A DNA stretch of 38,038 nt from Streptomyces sp. NRRL F-2580 (GTDB lineage Bacteria > Actinomycetota > Actinomycetes > Streptomycetales > Streptomycetaceae): assembly GCF_000720115.1 (NCBI RefSeq), contig NZ_JOIR01000056.1:1-38038 (forward strand). Direction: 5' to 3'. The position numbers and the translations under genes were made by a program. Of the stretch, positions 15,823 to 23,929 are shown in pieces. The notes below the pieces were generated by a model, which had not been told where the DNA came from, searched no databases, and was given only the letters and a program-made list of their open reading frames with translations. Position 1 is the stretch's first letter. Each line of letters opens with the position of its first letter.

Positions 15823-16248
15823 CTACCAGGGGATGCGGGCGCAGATGGTTTTGCCACCGCCGGGCGCCGGCTCGATGTGCACGTTGGTGGTGAGCTGGTC
15901 GACCAGCAGCCACCCCCAGCCGCCCGTTCCCTCCGTGTGCGGCGCGCGGGGCTCGGGAGGGTGGGGACTGGTGTCGGTCACTCGGACATCGACGCTCTCG
16001 CCCTGGAGGGCCAGGTGGAGGGTGCAGGGACCGTCGGTATGGCGGATCGCGTTGCTGACCAGCTCGCTGACCACCAGCAGCACGATGTCGGCGCTGGCCG
16101 GCCCCGCAGGCGGCCGGGCGTGGGCAGCCTGCCGGAGAAAGGCGCGGGTCGCTTCGCGTGCCGCCGCCGCCTCATCCATACGAGGCAGGTCGCGATCAAG
16201 TAGGGGTGGTGGCGTGATCCCTCCCTGCGTCCGGCGAGCTCCATACAC
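15823..16248 (-). CDS. RsbW-like ATP-binding protein (anti-sigma kinase type)
   Basis: A 141-residue HATPase_c_2 protein. The N box is LLVVSELVSNAIRHTDG (N66 for magnesium), the G1 box is VRVTDTS (D92 for adenine) and the G2 loop is HTEGTGGWGWLLVDQL (104-119). These proteins phosphorylate STAS antagonists or hold sigma factors; Streptomyces carry many. No partner gene is adjacent, but a SpoIIE-type phosphatase and STAS protein lie at 21430-23231. The first 23 residues are of uncertain reality; the in-frame ATG at residue 24 (MDEAAAAREATRAFL) is an alternative start. Confidence 0.85.
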   Translation of the reverse strand: MYGARRTQGGITPPPLLDRDLPRMDEAAAAREATRAFLRQAAHARPPAGPASADIVLLVVSELVSNAIRHTDGPCTLHLALQGESVDVRVTDTSPHPPEPRAPHTEGTGGWGWLLVDQLTTNVHIEPAPGGGKTICARIPW

Positions 16249-16389
16249 GGCACCTGCCCGCCCCCGCCGACCAGAAGCGCACTCAGGCCCGCGGAAGAGA
16301 AAGAGAGACCTACGTCCTTATCCGCGGCCGCAACGTAGATGGAGGCGTGAGGCGGCTCGTGGCTGACGAGCCCGCCCGGCCTCCCGCGG

Positions 16390-17139
16390 CTACAGGTGAG
16401 ACAGCGCGAACGCGGACAGGAACCCCACCACGGTCACCAGTCCCGTCAGCAGGTGCACCTTGCTGTAAGCCTCGGGGATCATCGTGTCGGCGATCATCGC
16501 CAGGATCGCCCCACCGGCCACGGCGGTGATCACGGCCATCGCCGCTTCGGAAGCACCTCCGAGCAGCGCGTACCCGGCCAGAGCGGCCAGCCCGCTGACC
16601 ACGGCGATACTTCCCCACAAGGCGAACACGTAGCCCCGGCTGCGTCCGGCGCTCCTCATCCCTGCGGAACTGGCCAGCCCCTCGGGAATGTTGCTGATGA
16701 ACACCGCCCCCACCGTCGCGGCTCCCAGATGGCCGCCACCCAGCAGGCTCGTCCCGATCACCACGGACTCCGGGATCCCGTCGAGAAGCGCCCCCAACGC
16801 GATGGCGTTGCCCGACCCGGGCGCCTCCTCCTCGGAAGGCTGCTCTTCCCCCGAGCGCTTGCGGTGCTGCGCACCGCGGAGTGCCAGCAGCGCATTGGCG
16901 CCCGAGTACACGGCCGCGCCGCCGACCGCTCCCGCCACCACCGGCCAGATCCCCGACCGCTCGTAGGCTTCGGCGATCAGCTCGAAGGAGACCGCGGCCA
17001 TCAGTACGCCGCTGCCGAACGCCATCACCAGCGCGATCAGTCGCGGCGGGACGCGAATCAGCGAGCCGATAGCCGCGCCCACCAGCAGAGCCGCCCCCGC
17101 GAAAAGGCCCCACCCTCCCGCCGTCAACGCACCACTCAC
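16390..17139 (-). CDS. ZIP-family metal transporter
   Basis: A membrane protein of about 249 residues with eight predicted helices. Helix-4-type metal site: GNAIALGALLDGIPESVVIG; helix-5-type site: VFISNIPEGLASS. Both contain the paired polar/His-Glu-type residues that carry zinc or other divalent ions in ZupT/ZIP proteins, although the usual His residues of HNxPEG are Ser/Asp here (ISNIPEG and LDGIPES), as in a common bacterial subgroup. A cytoplasmic loop (HRKRSGEEQPSEEEAPGSG) lies between helices 3 and 4. I chose GTG 17139 because the 16 residues encoded from the ATG at 17187 are polar and unlike family starts. The direction of transport is likely inward, but the metal is unknown. Confidence 0.85.
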   Translation of the reverse strand: MSGALTAGGWGLFAGAALLVGAAIGSLIRVPPRLIALVMAFGSGVLMAAVSFELIAEAYERSGIWPVVAGAVGGAAVYSGANALLALRGAQHRKRSGEEQPSEEEAPGSGNAIALGALLDGIPESVVIGTSLLGGGHLGAATVGAVFISNIPEGLASSAGMRSAGRSRGYVFALWGSIAVVSGLAALAGYALLGGASEAAMAVITAVAGGAILAMIADTMIPEAYSKVHLLTGLVTVVGFLSAFALSHL

Positions 17140-17738
17140 AGCCGCCCCGCTCTCTTTGCTGACATATGCGCCGCTCCTACCCGACAAGAGCGCACCGCAC
17201 CGGACTTCGTCGCCCCGGACCGGCGAAGACCATGGTTCGGGCGCCGCGGGTGAGCCTGCTTATAGGGGAAGCGGCAGGCGCCGCCCGCTCTGCGGAACCG
17301 TTCTTGGCGAGAGTCGTTGAATGGACGGATGCACACCCGCCCGGGTCTCCGGTCTTCCCCGGTCGGTTTCCCTGCCTCTGTGGGCGGGGTGCCCGATTGG
17401 GGTCACCCGAGTACGCCGCCGACAGGGCCGGGTGATGCCCGGCACCACGTCCAGCCCCAGCCGTTCGGCACGTGACGGGGGTCAGTCCCGAGCGCATTTT
17501 CAGACGTGGTTGAAGGATGGAGCGCGGCTGGTTACGCCTGCGCGAGAGAAAGCGCGACCCCTGGCGCGACCAGTCGATTCCCGTACGTGATGCCTGGTCT
17601 CCTCCGGAGCACTTGAGCCGAAAAGCAACGTACAGCGACACTCCGATACACCCTGCAGTCGGCGTATGGCCTGTAGAAGCAGCTCAGCCGACAGCCGTCC
17701 AGACGGCGGGGCAGGGAGTGAGCCCTGTTACTGCCTTG
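17140..17738. other. 600-base stretch with no recognisable gene
   Basis: Frames are short and biased. I see no conserved text, no large hairpin and no RNA gene. It probably holds the promoter of the ZIP gene at its left and decayed sequence upstream of the fasciclin fragment at its right. Confidence 0.4.
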
Positions 17739-17831
17739 GGCGGACAGGTCCGTTCGAGCGTGGTCTGCGGCAACGTCAAGACCGCCAACGCCAACGTCTA
17801 CATCGTCGACACCGTCCTCATGCCCAAGTAG
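17739..17831 (+). pseudogene. C-terminal tail of a fasciclin-domain protein
   Basis: The last 30 residues of a plus-strand frame, GQVRSSVVCGNVKTANANVY and IVDTVLMPK followed by TAG, match the closing strand of a bacterial fasciclin (FAS1) domain almost exactly as found in Streptomyces lipoproteins. Everything upstream is missing; the preceding text in this frame is unrelated. It is a short gene remnant without start signals. Confidence 0.65.
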
Positions 17832-18080
17832 CAGCACCGTGGTGTGATGGTAGGCAACGCCTCGTGGTCGGAATCCTTTGGGAATCCGGCCCACGGGCCT
17901 GCCCGACCCCGCACGGCAGACGGGTCCGCGACAGCTGACCCTCATGCCGGCACAGGTCTAACCAATGGCTCACGCTGTCGGAAGAAACCGGGGGCAGAGA
18001 GCTGGATCAGCCTCCGTGTGATCACCTGGCGGGGCAGCGGAACTGGCTCAGGCCAGGCGTGCGAGGACAGCCACCCCGGT

Positions 18081-18338
18081 GCGGCGTTCCGCCTGGCGGT
18101 GACCTTGTGGCGGCAGTCGGGCCCGGACTCCGCGCCCCAGGCCGTCACCATCGTGGTGAGTGCTGCCCGGTGGGGACATGAGGACGCCCGGACACTTCTG
18201 CGGCAAGCCGGGTGGGACCCCGCCGACATCGGCCTCGCCGACCGCCCCGAGCAGGACGGTGAGTTCATCGCCGATGTGCGGACCCTCCTGGCTACTTTCC
18301 GCAAGCGCGGCAAGTTCACCGCCCGGGATTCCCAAGCC
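18081..18338 (+). other. Coding-like segment of unknown family
   Basis: In a frame open from 17844 to 18842, the part from 18081 has gene-like composition (AAFRLAVTLWRQSG, then IVVSAARWGHEDARTLLRQA, GWDPADIGLADRPEQDGEFI, ADVRTLLATFRKRGKF). The text before and after is biased. No start codon with a ribosome site is near and no family is recognised. It may be part of a decayed gene whose end is the fragment at 18583-18711. Confidence 0.3.
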
Positions 18339-18582
18339 CCGGCGTACGGGAGCCGCCCCGGATCCCCTACCCGCAAACACGGCCTTGGCCACCATCCCGT
18401 CCGGGGGAGCGCCCGAAGACCGGAAGCCGGGGCCCCGCTTTGCCTGGTCGCCGGCTCCGCTGCGGCACGCGTCACTGACGCACCTGGCCCAACAGGTCCC
18501 ACCCGCCAGTCGGCCCCTGCGGCGCGGCGGCCGGCGCAGGTGGTAAAGGGCGGAGCCGCGCACCGTACAGCTACGACGCACG

Positions 18583-18711
18583 AAGCGGACGTCGACCTCG
18601 CGGGACCGCTCGCGGACTGGACTGCGCACCTGTCCGTTGTCCGCGATGGTGCCGTGCCGCTGCCCGAACGGCTGGCCGCGCTCCTGGTCGAGATGACCGA
18701 GCAGCTTGGGA
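18583..18711 (+). pseudogene. Third fragment of the 23342-23929 gene family
   Basis: EADVDLAGPLADWTAHLSVV then RDGAVPLPERLAALLVEMTE QL corresponds to [20 protein letters not shown] and [19 protein letters not shown] of the intact gene at 23342-23929. Only about 42 residues align. It is more diverged from both other copies than they are from each other, so it was probably acquired or duplicated earlier. Confidence 0.6.
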
Positions 18712-18754
18712 TCCATCGTTCCCACTCTCAGCCCTGTCAGCCGCCCCAAACCGC

Positions 18755-19393
18755 CTACCGCGCCCAGTCGATGCCGAGTTGGGCGAGTGCGGCGCGCTGG
18801 GCGTGGTCGAGTCGGTCGCGGCGGGCTTTCTGGTTGGCGTAGCAGATGCCGGTGCGGTGCTCACCGCCGGACAGCCGTTCGACGACGGCCCGCCCCGGCA
18901 GCCCCCCTCCCGCGCGATGTACTGCGCGAGGGCCTCCAAGCCCTTCTGGAACGCCGTACCGCCCGCGCGCGGCCCGGACGCCGTAGTCGTCTTTACGTAG
19001 TGCCGCTGCCAGTTGACGGTCCACCCCAGCGTTCCCGGGTTCCAGTCGGGGTCGATGGCGGCGAGCGCGGCGGCCCGCTGCTGCGCCCGTTCGGGGTCTT
19101 TGCCGAGTCAGCCGGGGCGGCGGATGTTCGTGAGGTACTGCCCGATCGCGATGCAGGATGGTGGCGCCCTGTGGGGCTGCGAGGGTCCCGTGGAGGGCGT
19201 GGTAGACCCGCGCTGCGCCGAGGTTGGTCTCGAAGCCGACGTCGGCGGTGTCCTAGACGATCCCCAGATATTTCAGCTCGGCAGCTCGTTCGCCGGGCAT
19301 GGTCTCGGCCCGGTGGGCTCCGCGCTGGTCGGACAGTCACCGCCCGAGCAGGAACGCCCCTTGCGGCTCTACGTGCTCGTACGGGACGTCTAG
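18755..19393 (-). pseudogene. Helicase-associated-domain protein remnant with several stops
   Basis: The minus strand holds about three consecutive helicase-associated (HA) repeats of the kind found at the C-terminus of large Streptomyces superfamily II helicases. Pieces in order: YEHVEPQGAFLLGR, stop, LSDQRGAHRAETMPGERAAE with LKYLGIV, stop, DTADVGFETNLGAARVYHAL, then GQYLTNIRRPG, stop, LGKDPERAQQRAAALAAIDP with DWNPGTLGWTVNWQRHY, KGLEALAQYIAREGG, and LPGRAVVERLSGGEHRTGIC with NQKARRDRLDHAQRAALAQL ending GIDWAR. Two of the stops (TGA, TAG) stand where the repeat normally has Trp (TGG). At least two frameshifts are also present. The helicase core is absent. Confidence 0.75.
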
Positions 19394-19442
19394 GTGGTGC
19401 ACCCGGTTGCCCGGCCGGTGTGGCGGGGTGGCCGGGCCGACT

Positions 19443-19469
19443 GGCGGGGCGTGCGCCGCACGCCCCGCC
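19443..19469. terminator. 12-bp stem hairpin downstream of the 19479 gene
   Basis: Perfect 12-bp arms (19443-19454, 19458-19469) with a 3-base loop GCC, nine bases beyond the stop of the minus-strand membrane-protein gene. It very likely ends that transcript. Confidence 0.75.
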
Positions 19470-19478
19470 GTGACCGGA

Positions 19479-19943
19479 TCAGGGCGTCGCCCGGTGCAGG
19501 GACAGGGCGAAGGCGCAGCTGGTGACGGCGAGGACGACGATTGGCGGCATGGGCAGGAGCAGGACGGATATCGCCAGGCCCACCAGTGAGGCGACCAGGG
19601 GGATCCATCCGAAGGCGGTGCGCCGTTCGACCAGTTCCGGGGCGTGCCGGACGGCGGTGAGGGCGAGGAGCCCGCACGCGATGACGAACAGGGCCATGAC
19701 GAGGCTCATGCCCTGGACGATGTCGAGGGTGCTGCGTTCCAGACCGAGCAGGGTCATGCTCGACTCCCGCATGGCTGCCGAGGAGGCTTGCTGCTGGGGG
19801 GTGGGGTCGCCCAGCGCCGTCGCGGCCGCAAGGGCGAGGTGGCCCGTGCCCAGCAGGAGGAAGCCGCCGGCCCCGACTCTGAAGGGTCGCAGCGGCTTGG
19901 GCTGGGGCTTGCGCTCGATGACGGGTGTGACGGTCGCGCTCAC
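19479..19943 (-). CDS. Four-helix membrane protein (LIC_13387-like)
   Basis: A 154-residue protein from GTG 19943, with AAGGAG five bases ahead. After a short proline-rich start (RKPQPKPLRPF) come four helices at about 24-45, 77-100, 112-130 and 133-150. The loop MRESSMTLLGLERSTLDIVQ followed by GMSLVMALFVIACGLLAL fits a family often labelled LIC_13387 in Streptomyces, frequently paired with a repressor gene. Two palindromic operators lie 30-75 bases upstream and a strong terminator lies downstream, so this is a single-gene, tightly regulated unit. Function is unknown. A much longer open frame reaching 20699 is antisense to other sequence. Confidence 0.7.
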   Translation of the reverse strand: MSATVTPVIERKPQPKPLRPFRVGAGGFLLLGTGHLALAAATALGDPTPQQQASSAAMRESSMTLLGLERSTLDIVQGMSLVMALFVIACGLLALTAVRHAPELVERRTAFGWIPLVASLVGLAISVLLLPMPPIVVLAVTSCAFALSLHRATP

Positions 19944-19972
19944 CGTGGCTCCTTGAAGTCGAACGAGGCCGC

Positions 19973-19990
19973 CCTCTACAGCAGTAGAGG
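19973..19990. promoter_or_regulatory. Operator palindrome 1 (CCTCTAC-N4-GTAGAGG)
   Basis: Perfect 7-bp arms with a 4-base spacer, 30 bases upstream of the GTG of the 19479-19943 gene. It shares the core CTCTAC-N4-GTAGAG with the second site 29 bp away (centre to centre), close to three helix turns. It looks like a binding site for a dimeric repressor. Confidence 0.7.
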
Positions 19991-20002
19991 ATAGTGCCCG
20001 CA

Positions 20003-20018
20003 CTCTACACATGTAGAG
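20003..20018. promoter_or_regulatory. Operator palindrome 2 (CTCTAC-ACAT-GTAGAG)
   Basis: Sixteen-base palindrome with the same outer core as site 1; the inner bases extend pairing (CTCTACA-CA-TGTAGAG). It includes TACA-N2-TGTA, the core bound by BlaI/CopY-type repressors, though other families could fit. No such repressor gene is visible within the window. Confidence 0.7.
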
Positions 20019-20387
20019 GCGCGAACCGCGCACTGCTGATTCCGGGGTGGTTGTTGGAGGAGCGGATGTGTCCAGGACGCTCTCCTCGGGGTGGTGCTGG
20101 GTGCCCTGCGCCTCCCGGGCCCCGCTGGGCCCGGCCCGCTGCCCGCGGGCGCGGACCGGGAGCGGTTGCCGCGGCTGCTGAGGCGATCGACGAAGGCGGC
20201 GCCAACGGGACCGCCTGGCGGGGGAGTGGTCGGAGTCCGAGCGGATCGTCCTCGACGGCGTCGCGCGGCGCCAACGGAGATCTTCCCGCTCCTGGCCGAC
20301 GTCGCCGGGATCAGCGCGCTGATCGTGGTCACCGTGACGCCGGGAGGCCGCGGCAAGGTGGCGGCGACCGGTAGAAGGGGCCTCGGC
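20019..20387. other. Gap between operator and HTH gene; possible gene debris
   Basis: A plus-strand stretch around 20180-20260 reads EAIDEGGANGTAWRG and, after a frame change, SESERIVLDGVARRQRRSSR, which looks like a broken small gene. Nothing complete is present. Confidence 0.3.
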
Positions 20388-20970
20388 ATGGGACGTCCTG
20401 AACTTCCCGCGGACCACACGGTCCCCTCCCGCGCCGCTGGCCGAGGCGCTGCGCGCGCTGCGGACCGGGGCCGGGCTGACGTACGACGAGCTGGCGGTGA
20501 GAGCCGGCCTGTCGCTGGCCACGCTCAAGCGTGCGGGCTCGGGCCAGGCGGTGCCGTCCTGGGAGACGGCCAGGGAGTTCGCCTCGGCGTGCGGCACCCT
20601 TCCGGTCGGTCTCCGCCCGGCGTGGCTCAAGGCCCGGATTGCCGAGAGGGGGTGTCTGAAGCAGCTGCGTCGGCCCCGCGCGCCGGAGCTCGCGACCACG
20701 TTCGGCGATCTGGGCGAGGCGATGGAGTACTTCTACGAGGCGGCCGGCGCCCCGCCCCTGCGGCAGCTCCAGGAACGGGCCGGCGGCAGCTACCTGCTGC
20801 CGGTCAGCTCGGCCGCGCGCATCGTGAACCGGGAGGCGCTGCCGGCCAGCCGCCAGCAGTGCATCGCCTTCCTGATCGCCTGCGGTCTCCCCGACCGTAC
20901 AGCCGAGCGCTGGGCACAGGCCTTCGACCGGATCACACGGCACCGCGACCTCGAGGCCGCGCTGGCCTGA
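20388..20970 (+). pseudogene. Helix-turn-helix protein with an early frameshift
   Basis: ATG 20388 has GAAGGGG seven bases ahead and begins MGRPELPADHTVPS. The natural continuation, PLAEALRALRTGAGLTYDEL, AVRAGLSLATLKRAGSGQAV and PSWETAREFASACG, is in another frame, which has no start codon of its own before the GTG at 20497 inside the helix-turn-helix. A one-base indel near 20425-20440 would restore a protein of about 193 residues. The HTH occupies roughly residues 18-75, with the common Streptomyces VPSWE...FAxACG pattern. A second helical domain follows (FGDLGEAMEYFYEAAGAPPL, SRQQCIAFLIACGLPDRTAE). It could be the regulator of the neighbouring operator, but nothing shows that. Confidence 0.6.
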
Positions 20971-21429
20971 GAACCGCCGAGTGACGCCCATGGCGGCCCC
21001 CGCACTTGCCAGCCGTGAACCGGGAGCAGCCAGCCGCCGACGCGTGAGGACGTCGCCGGGCGATGGTGGTGGGGTGGGGGACGTTCCGGGTCGTGGGCCG
21101 TGGCCCCACGGCGCGAGCACGGCCCCGGTGCGACGGACACGTGAGGCGGCCTGCCCGCAGATGCCGTTCCACGCAGGGCCGCGGAAAACATAGCGGGGGA
21201 AGGGCCGCGGCCGTACGAGGGCCGCCCCCGGCCATCATCCGTTCCGGGTGCCGACGGGTGCCACGTGCGGGGACGGAGCGAAGGCTGGGCCACGTCTGCC
21301 AAACGGATCGTCTACCCGACGGATGTGCAGGGCACGGTTACTGCGGATCGGTTTTCTTGACATTGAGAGGCTGGTCTAGGCTGCCGCCGTCGTCGGCACC
21401 CAGGCCGGCGCGGCAAGGAGAGGCAGACG
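20971..21429. other. Intergenic stretch holding the promoter region of the phosphatase operon
   Basis: No gene is seen. The last 75 bases contain TTGACA at 21357-21362 and TAGGCT at 21377-21382, a possible promoter with a short 14-base spacer. I find no clear stress-sigma (GGGTAT-type) box. A ribosome site, AAGGAGAGG, stands before the ATG at 21430. Confidence 0.35.
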
Positions 21430-22863
21430 ATGCCGCAAGCGGGACCCGCGACCAGCCCGGCGGGCAAGCCGGGGCGGCAGACGCTCAGTGCCGTGGAAGA
21501 AGCGGCCCGGATGGACGCGGTGCGCCGCTACGACATCCTCGACACCCCTCCGGACGGCGCGTTCGACCGCGTCGCGGCGATGGCGGCCCGGCTGTTCAAG
21601 GTGCCGGTGGCGAGCGTGACGATCGTGGACGAGGACCGGATCTGGTTCAAGGCCGCCCACGGCCTGGAAGGCGTCAGCGAGATCGGCCGGGAGCCGGGCC
21701 TGTGCGGCTCGGCGATCCTCACCGACGAAACACTGGTGATCCCGGACACACTCACCGACCCCGTCGCCTTCAACAACGGCCTGGTCACCGGGCCGATGGG
21801 CGTCCGCTTCTACGCCGCCGCGCCGATCATCACCGGCGACGGGCACCGGCTGGGCACCGTCAACATCCTCGACACCAAGCCCCGCCTGATCACCGAAGAC
21901 GACACCGCCACCCTCGCGGACCTGGCCGCGATCGTGCTCGACGAGCTGGAGATGCGCCTGGCCGCCTTGAACGCCCTGCGCACCGAGCAGGAGCGGCGCA
22001 TCGAGCAGGAGGAGGCCCGGCAGCGCGCCGAGCGGGACAAGAGCGCCATCGAGGCGTTCGCCTCCACCCTGCAGCGCACTCTGCTGCCGCCGGCGCTTCC
22101 GGTGGTGCCCGGGCTGGAGCTGGCCTGCCATTACGCCACGGCGTCCCCGCAGAACGTGGGCGGTGACTTCTACGACGTCTTCCCCCTCGGCGGGAAGAGG
22201 TGGGCGTTCTTCCTCGGAGATGTGTGCGGCAAGGGTCCCGAAGCCGCCTCCCTGACCTCCTTGACCCGCTACACGCTGCGCGCCGCGGCCCTGATCGACC
22301 CCGACCCCGACGTCGTCCTCACCTCGCTGAACACGGCGTTGCTCCTCGACCCCGCCATCGGCAGCCGGTTCTGCACCGCCGTCTTCGGCGTCCTCGAACC
22401 GCACGAGAAGGAAGGGTTCACCGTCACGGTGGCCACCGGCGGGCACCCCCCGGCCTACCACCTGCGCGACTCCGGAGCGGTAGAAGCGGTGCAGCCCAAG
22501 GGAGGCATGCTCATCGGCGCCATCGATGGCGCACACTTCGCCTCCCTCACCGTCCACCTCGCCCCGGGTGAAGGACTGCTCCTGTACACCGACGGGCTGA
22601 CCGAGGCCCGCACCCTGGGCGGAGACATGATCGGAGAAGAGGGCCTGACCCGTTTCCTCGCCGCGCGCACCGGGCCCGTCAGTGCGGCGGAGGTCATAGA
22701 GGACACCGTCGACCTCCTCGACGCCATGCCCCATGGTGCCGGTGACGACGTCGCCCTGCTGGCCCTGTCCGTCCCCCTCGCCGAAGACACAGACGGCCTC
22801 ACCGCGACCGCCACCGCCCACACCATCGCCCCCGCAGGCGAGACGTCGGAGAGCCGACCGTGA
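21430..22863 (+). CDS. GAF-SpoIIE (RsbU-like) protein phosphatase
   Basis: A 477-residue soluble protein. An N-terminal GAF domain spans about residues 45-180 (VTIVDEDRIWFKAAHGLEGV, GVRFYAAAPIITGDGHRLGT). A coiled coil (EQERRIEQEEARQRAERDKS) links it to a PPM/SpoIIE phosphatase domain, about 205-455. The phosphatase begins with ASTLQRTLLPPALP and has the metal-binding motifs NVGGDFYDVF (D246), FLGDVCGKGPEAA and GAGDDVALLAL. Such enzymes dephosphorylate STAS antagonists, which then bind the kinase/anti-sigma factor and free a sigma factor. Its stop overlaps the GTG of the STAS gene (GTGA), the expected substrate. The GAF domain suggests control by a small ligand or redox state. Metal residues are intact, so it should be active. 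Confidence 0.93.
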   Translation: MPQAGPATSPAGKPGRQTLSAVEEAARMDAVRRYDILDTPPDGAFDRVAAMAARLFKVPVASVTIVDEDRIWFKAAHGLEGVSEIGREPGLCGSAILTDETLVIPDTLTDPVAFNNGLVTGPMGVRFYAAAPIITGDGHRLGTVNILDTKPRLITEDDTATLADLAAIVLDELEMRLAALNALRTEQERRIEQEEARQRAERDKSAIEAFASTLQRTLLPPALPVVPGLELACHYATASPQNVGGDFYDVFPLGGKRWAFFLGDVCGKGPEAASLTSLTRYTLRAAALIDPDPDVVLTSLNTALLLDPAIGSRFCTAVFGVLEPHEKEGFTVTVATGGHPPAYHLRDSGAVEAVQPKGGMLIGAIDGAHFASLTVHLAPGEGLLLYTDGLTEARTLGGDMIGEEGLTRFLAARTGPVSAAEVIEDTVDLLDAMPHGAGDDVALLALSVPLAEDTDGLTATATAHTIAPAGETSESRP

Positions 22864-23231
22864 CCGAATTCAGCCTCACCGCACAGCACACCGACGGCGA
22901 CCTGGCCCTGGCCCACGTCGCCGGGGAGCTCGACATAGCCACCGCCCCCCGCCTGCGCACCCAGGCACTGGCCCTGATCGAACAAGGTCACCGCCACCTG
23001 ATCCTGGACCTCGGGGCCGTCACCTTCTGCGACTCCTCCGGCTTCAACGCCCTCGTCGGCATCTTCCGCTGCGCCAAGACCGCTGACGGCACCCTGGTCC
23101 TTGCCGCCGTCCCCGACCGCCTTGCGCGGCTGCTGGACCTCACCGGCCTGAGTGCCCTGCTGCCCGCCCACCCCACCGCCGCCCACGCCCTCGTCGCGCA
23201 CACCCGCGGCCAGGACACGGCCACCGCGTAA
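22860..23231 (+). CDS. STAS-domain anti-sigma factor antagonist
   Basis: A 123-residue single STAS domain (SpoIIAA/RsbV type). The motif VTFCDSSGFNALV (about 54-66) contains the serine phosphorylated by the partner kinase, S59 or S60. The N-terminal strand pattern (HVAGELDIATAPRLRTQALA) is also canonical. The gene overlaps the RsbU-like phosphatase by four bases, so enzyme and substrate are made in step. The kinase partner is not adjacent; the RsbW-like gene at 15823-16248 is the only candidate in the window. A hairpin follows the stop. Confidence 0.92.
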   Translation: MTEFSLTAQHTDGDLALAHVAGELDIATAPRLRTQALALIEQGHRHLILDLGAVTFCDSSGFNALVGIFRCAKTADGTLVLAAVPDRLARLLDLTGLSALLPAHPTAAHALVAHTRGQDTATA

Positions 23232-23239
23232 CCTCTCCC

Positions 23240-23270
23240 GCGGTGGCCGTCGGGAAAAGGCGGCCACCGC
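23240..23270. terminator. Terminator after the STAS gene
   Basis: Ten-bp perfect arms (23240-23249, 23261-23270) with an 11-base loop, eight bases beyond the stop. It lies between convergent genes and could serve both strands. Confidence 0.7.
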
Positions 23271-23341
23271 AGCCGTAAGGGATGGCACCGTCCCTTGTCG
23301 GTGGCGCCGGACGGGCGGTGCACGATGCCGGGTGGCGGGGG

Positions 23342-23929
23342 TCAGAGGGGGAGGCAGTCGTTGAGGTAGGTACGGGCCGCGGCTTTGCTCGTGCCGAGCG
23401 CGGTCGCCACCTCCGCGATCGGCACATCCCGGGCGGCGAGTTCGTAGGCCGCGTCTTGGCCGGTCTGGGCGATGACGTACCGCAGGTCGGCGAGGGCCTT
23501 CAACACGACCAGCGGCTCCTTGGCGGTCAGGCCGTCGAGCCGGCGGACGAGTTCGGTGAGGAGCCCGGTGAGATCTTCGGGGAGCGGGACGGCCGTGTCG
23601 CGGATGACCGACAGGTGCGCTTCGTAGTCCGCGATCGGCCCCGACAGGTCGACCTCCGCCTCGTAGAGGGGCTCGTCGTGGGCGAGGCTGGTCCAGTCGA
23701 GCGGGTACTCGGCCGCGCCTCGCCAGCCGCACGAGCAGCTGCCCCGCAGGACCGCGGCCCGCGGCCGGCCGTGTCGGCCGTCGTAGGCGTGCCACTCGCG
23801 CGACGACGGCACGTCTGCCCCGCTGCCCACGTCGAAGTAGACCGGGCCCGGCTCGGCGCCGTCGTCCAGCAGCACCTCCACCGACCCCTTGTGCGCGGCC
23901 CCCAACGCCTTGAGCACTCTGTCCACCAC
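23342..23929 (-). CDS. Conserved hypothetical protein with C-terminal HTH-like segment
   Basis: A 195-residue protein from GTG 23929 (AAGGGG six bases ahead). The N-terminal part holds [20 protein letters not shown], then [20 protein letters not shown] and a CSCGWRG turn that may bind zinc. The middle has [20 protein letters not shown] and [20 protein letters not shown]. The C-terminus [20 protein letters not shown] with RTYLNDCLP resembles the recognition part of a sigma-70 region 4 or MarR-like helix-turn-helix. A DNA-binding role is inferred only. An in-frame ATG at 24202 with a perfect AGGAGG would give 286 residues, but the added segment is Arg/Pro/Gly-rich and not gene-like. Two shorter copies of the middle part lie at 3038-3225 and 18583-18711. 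Confidence 0.68.
   Translation of the reverse strand: MVDRVLKALGAAHKGSVEVLLDDGAEPGPVYFDVGSGADVPSSREWHAYDGRHGRPRAAVLRGSCSCGWRGAAEYPLDWTSLAHDEPLYEAEVDLSGPIADYEAHLSVIRDTAVPLPEDLTGLLTELVRRLDGLTAKEPLVVLKALADLRYVIAQTGQDAAYELAARDVPIAEVATALGTSKAAARTYLNDCLPL

Noticed and set aside
21376..22821. 481-codon minus-strand frame over the phosphatase gene
   Set aside because: The plus strand shows GAF and SpoIIE motifs with metal residues; the minus text is Gly/Val/Asp-rich shadow.
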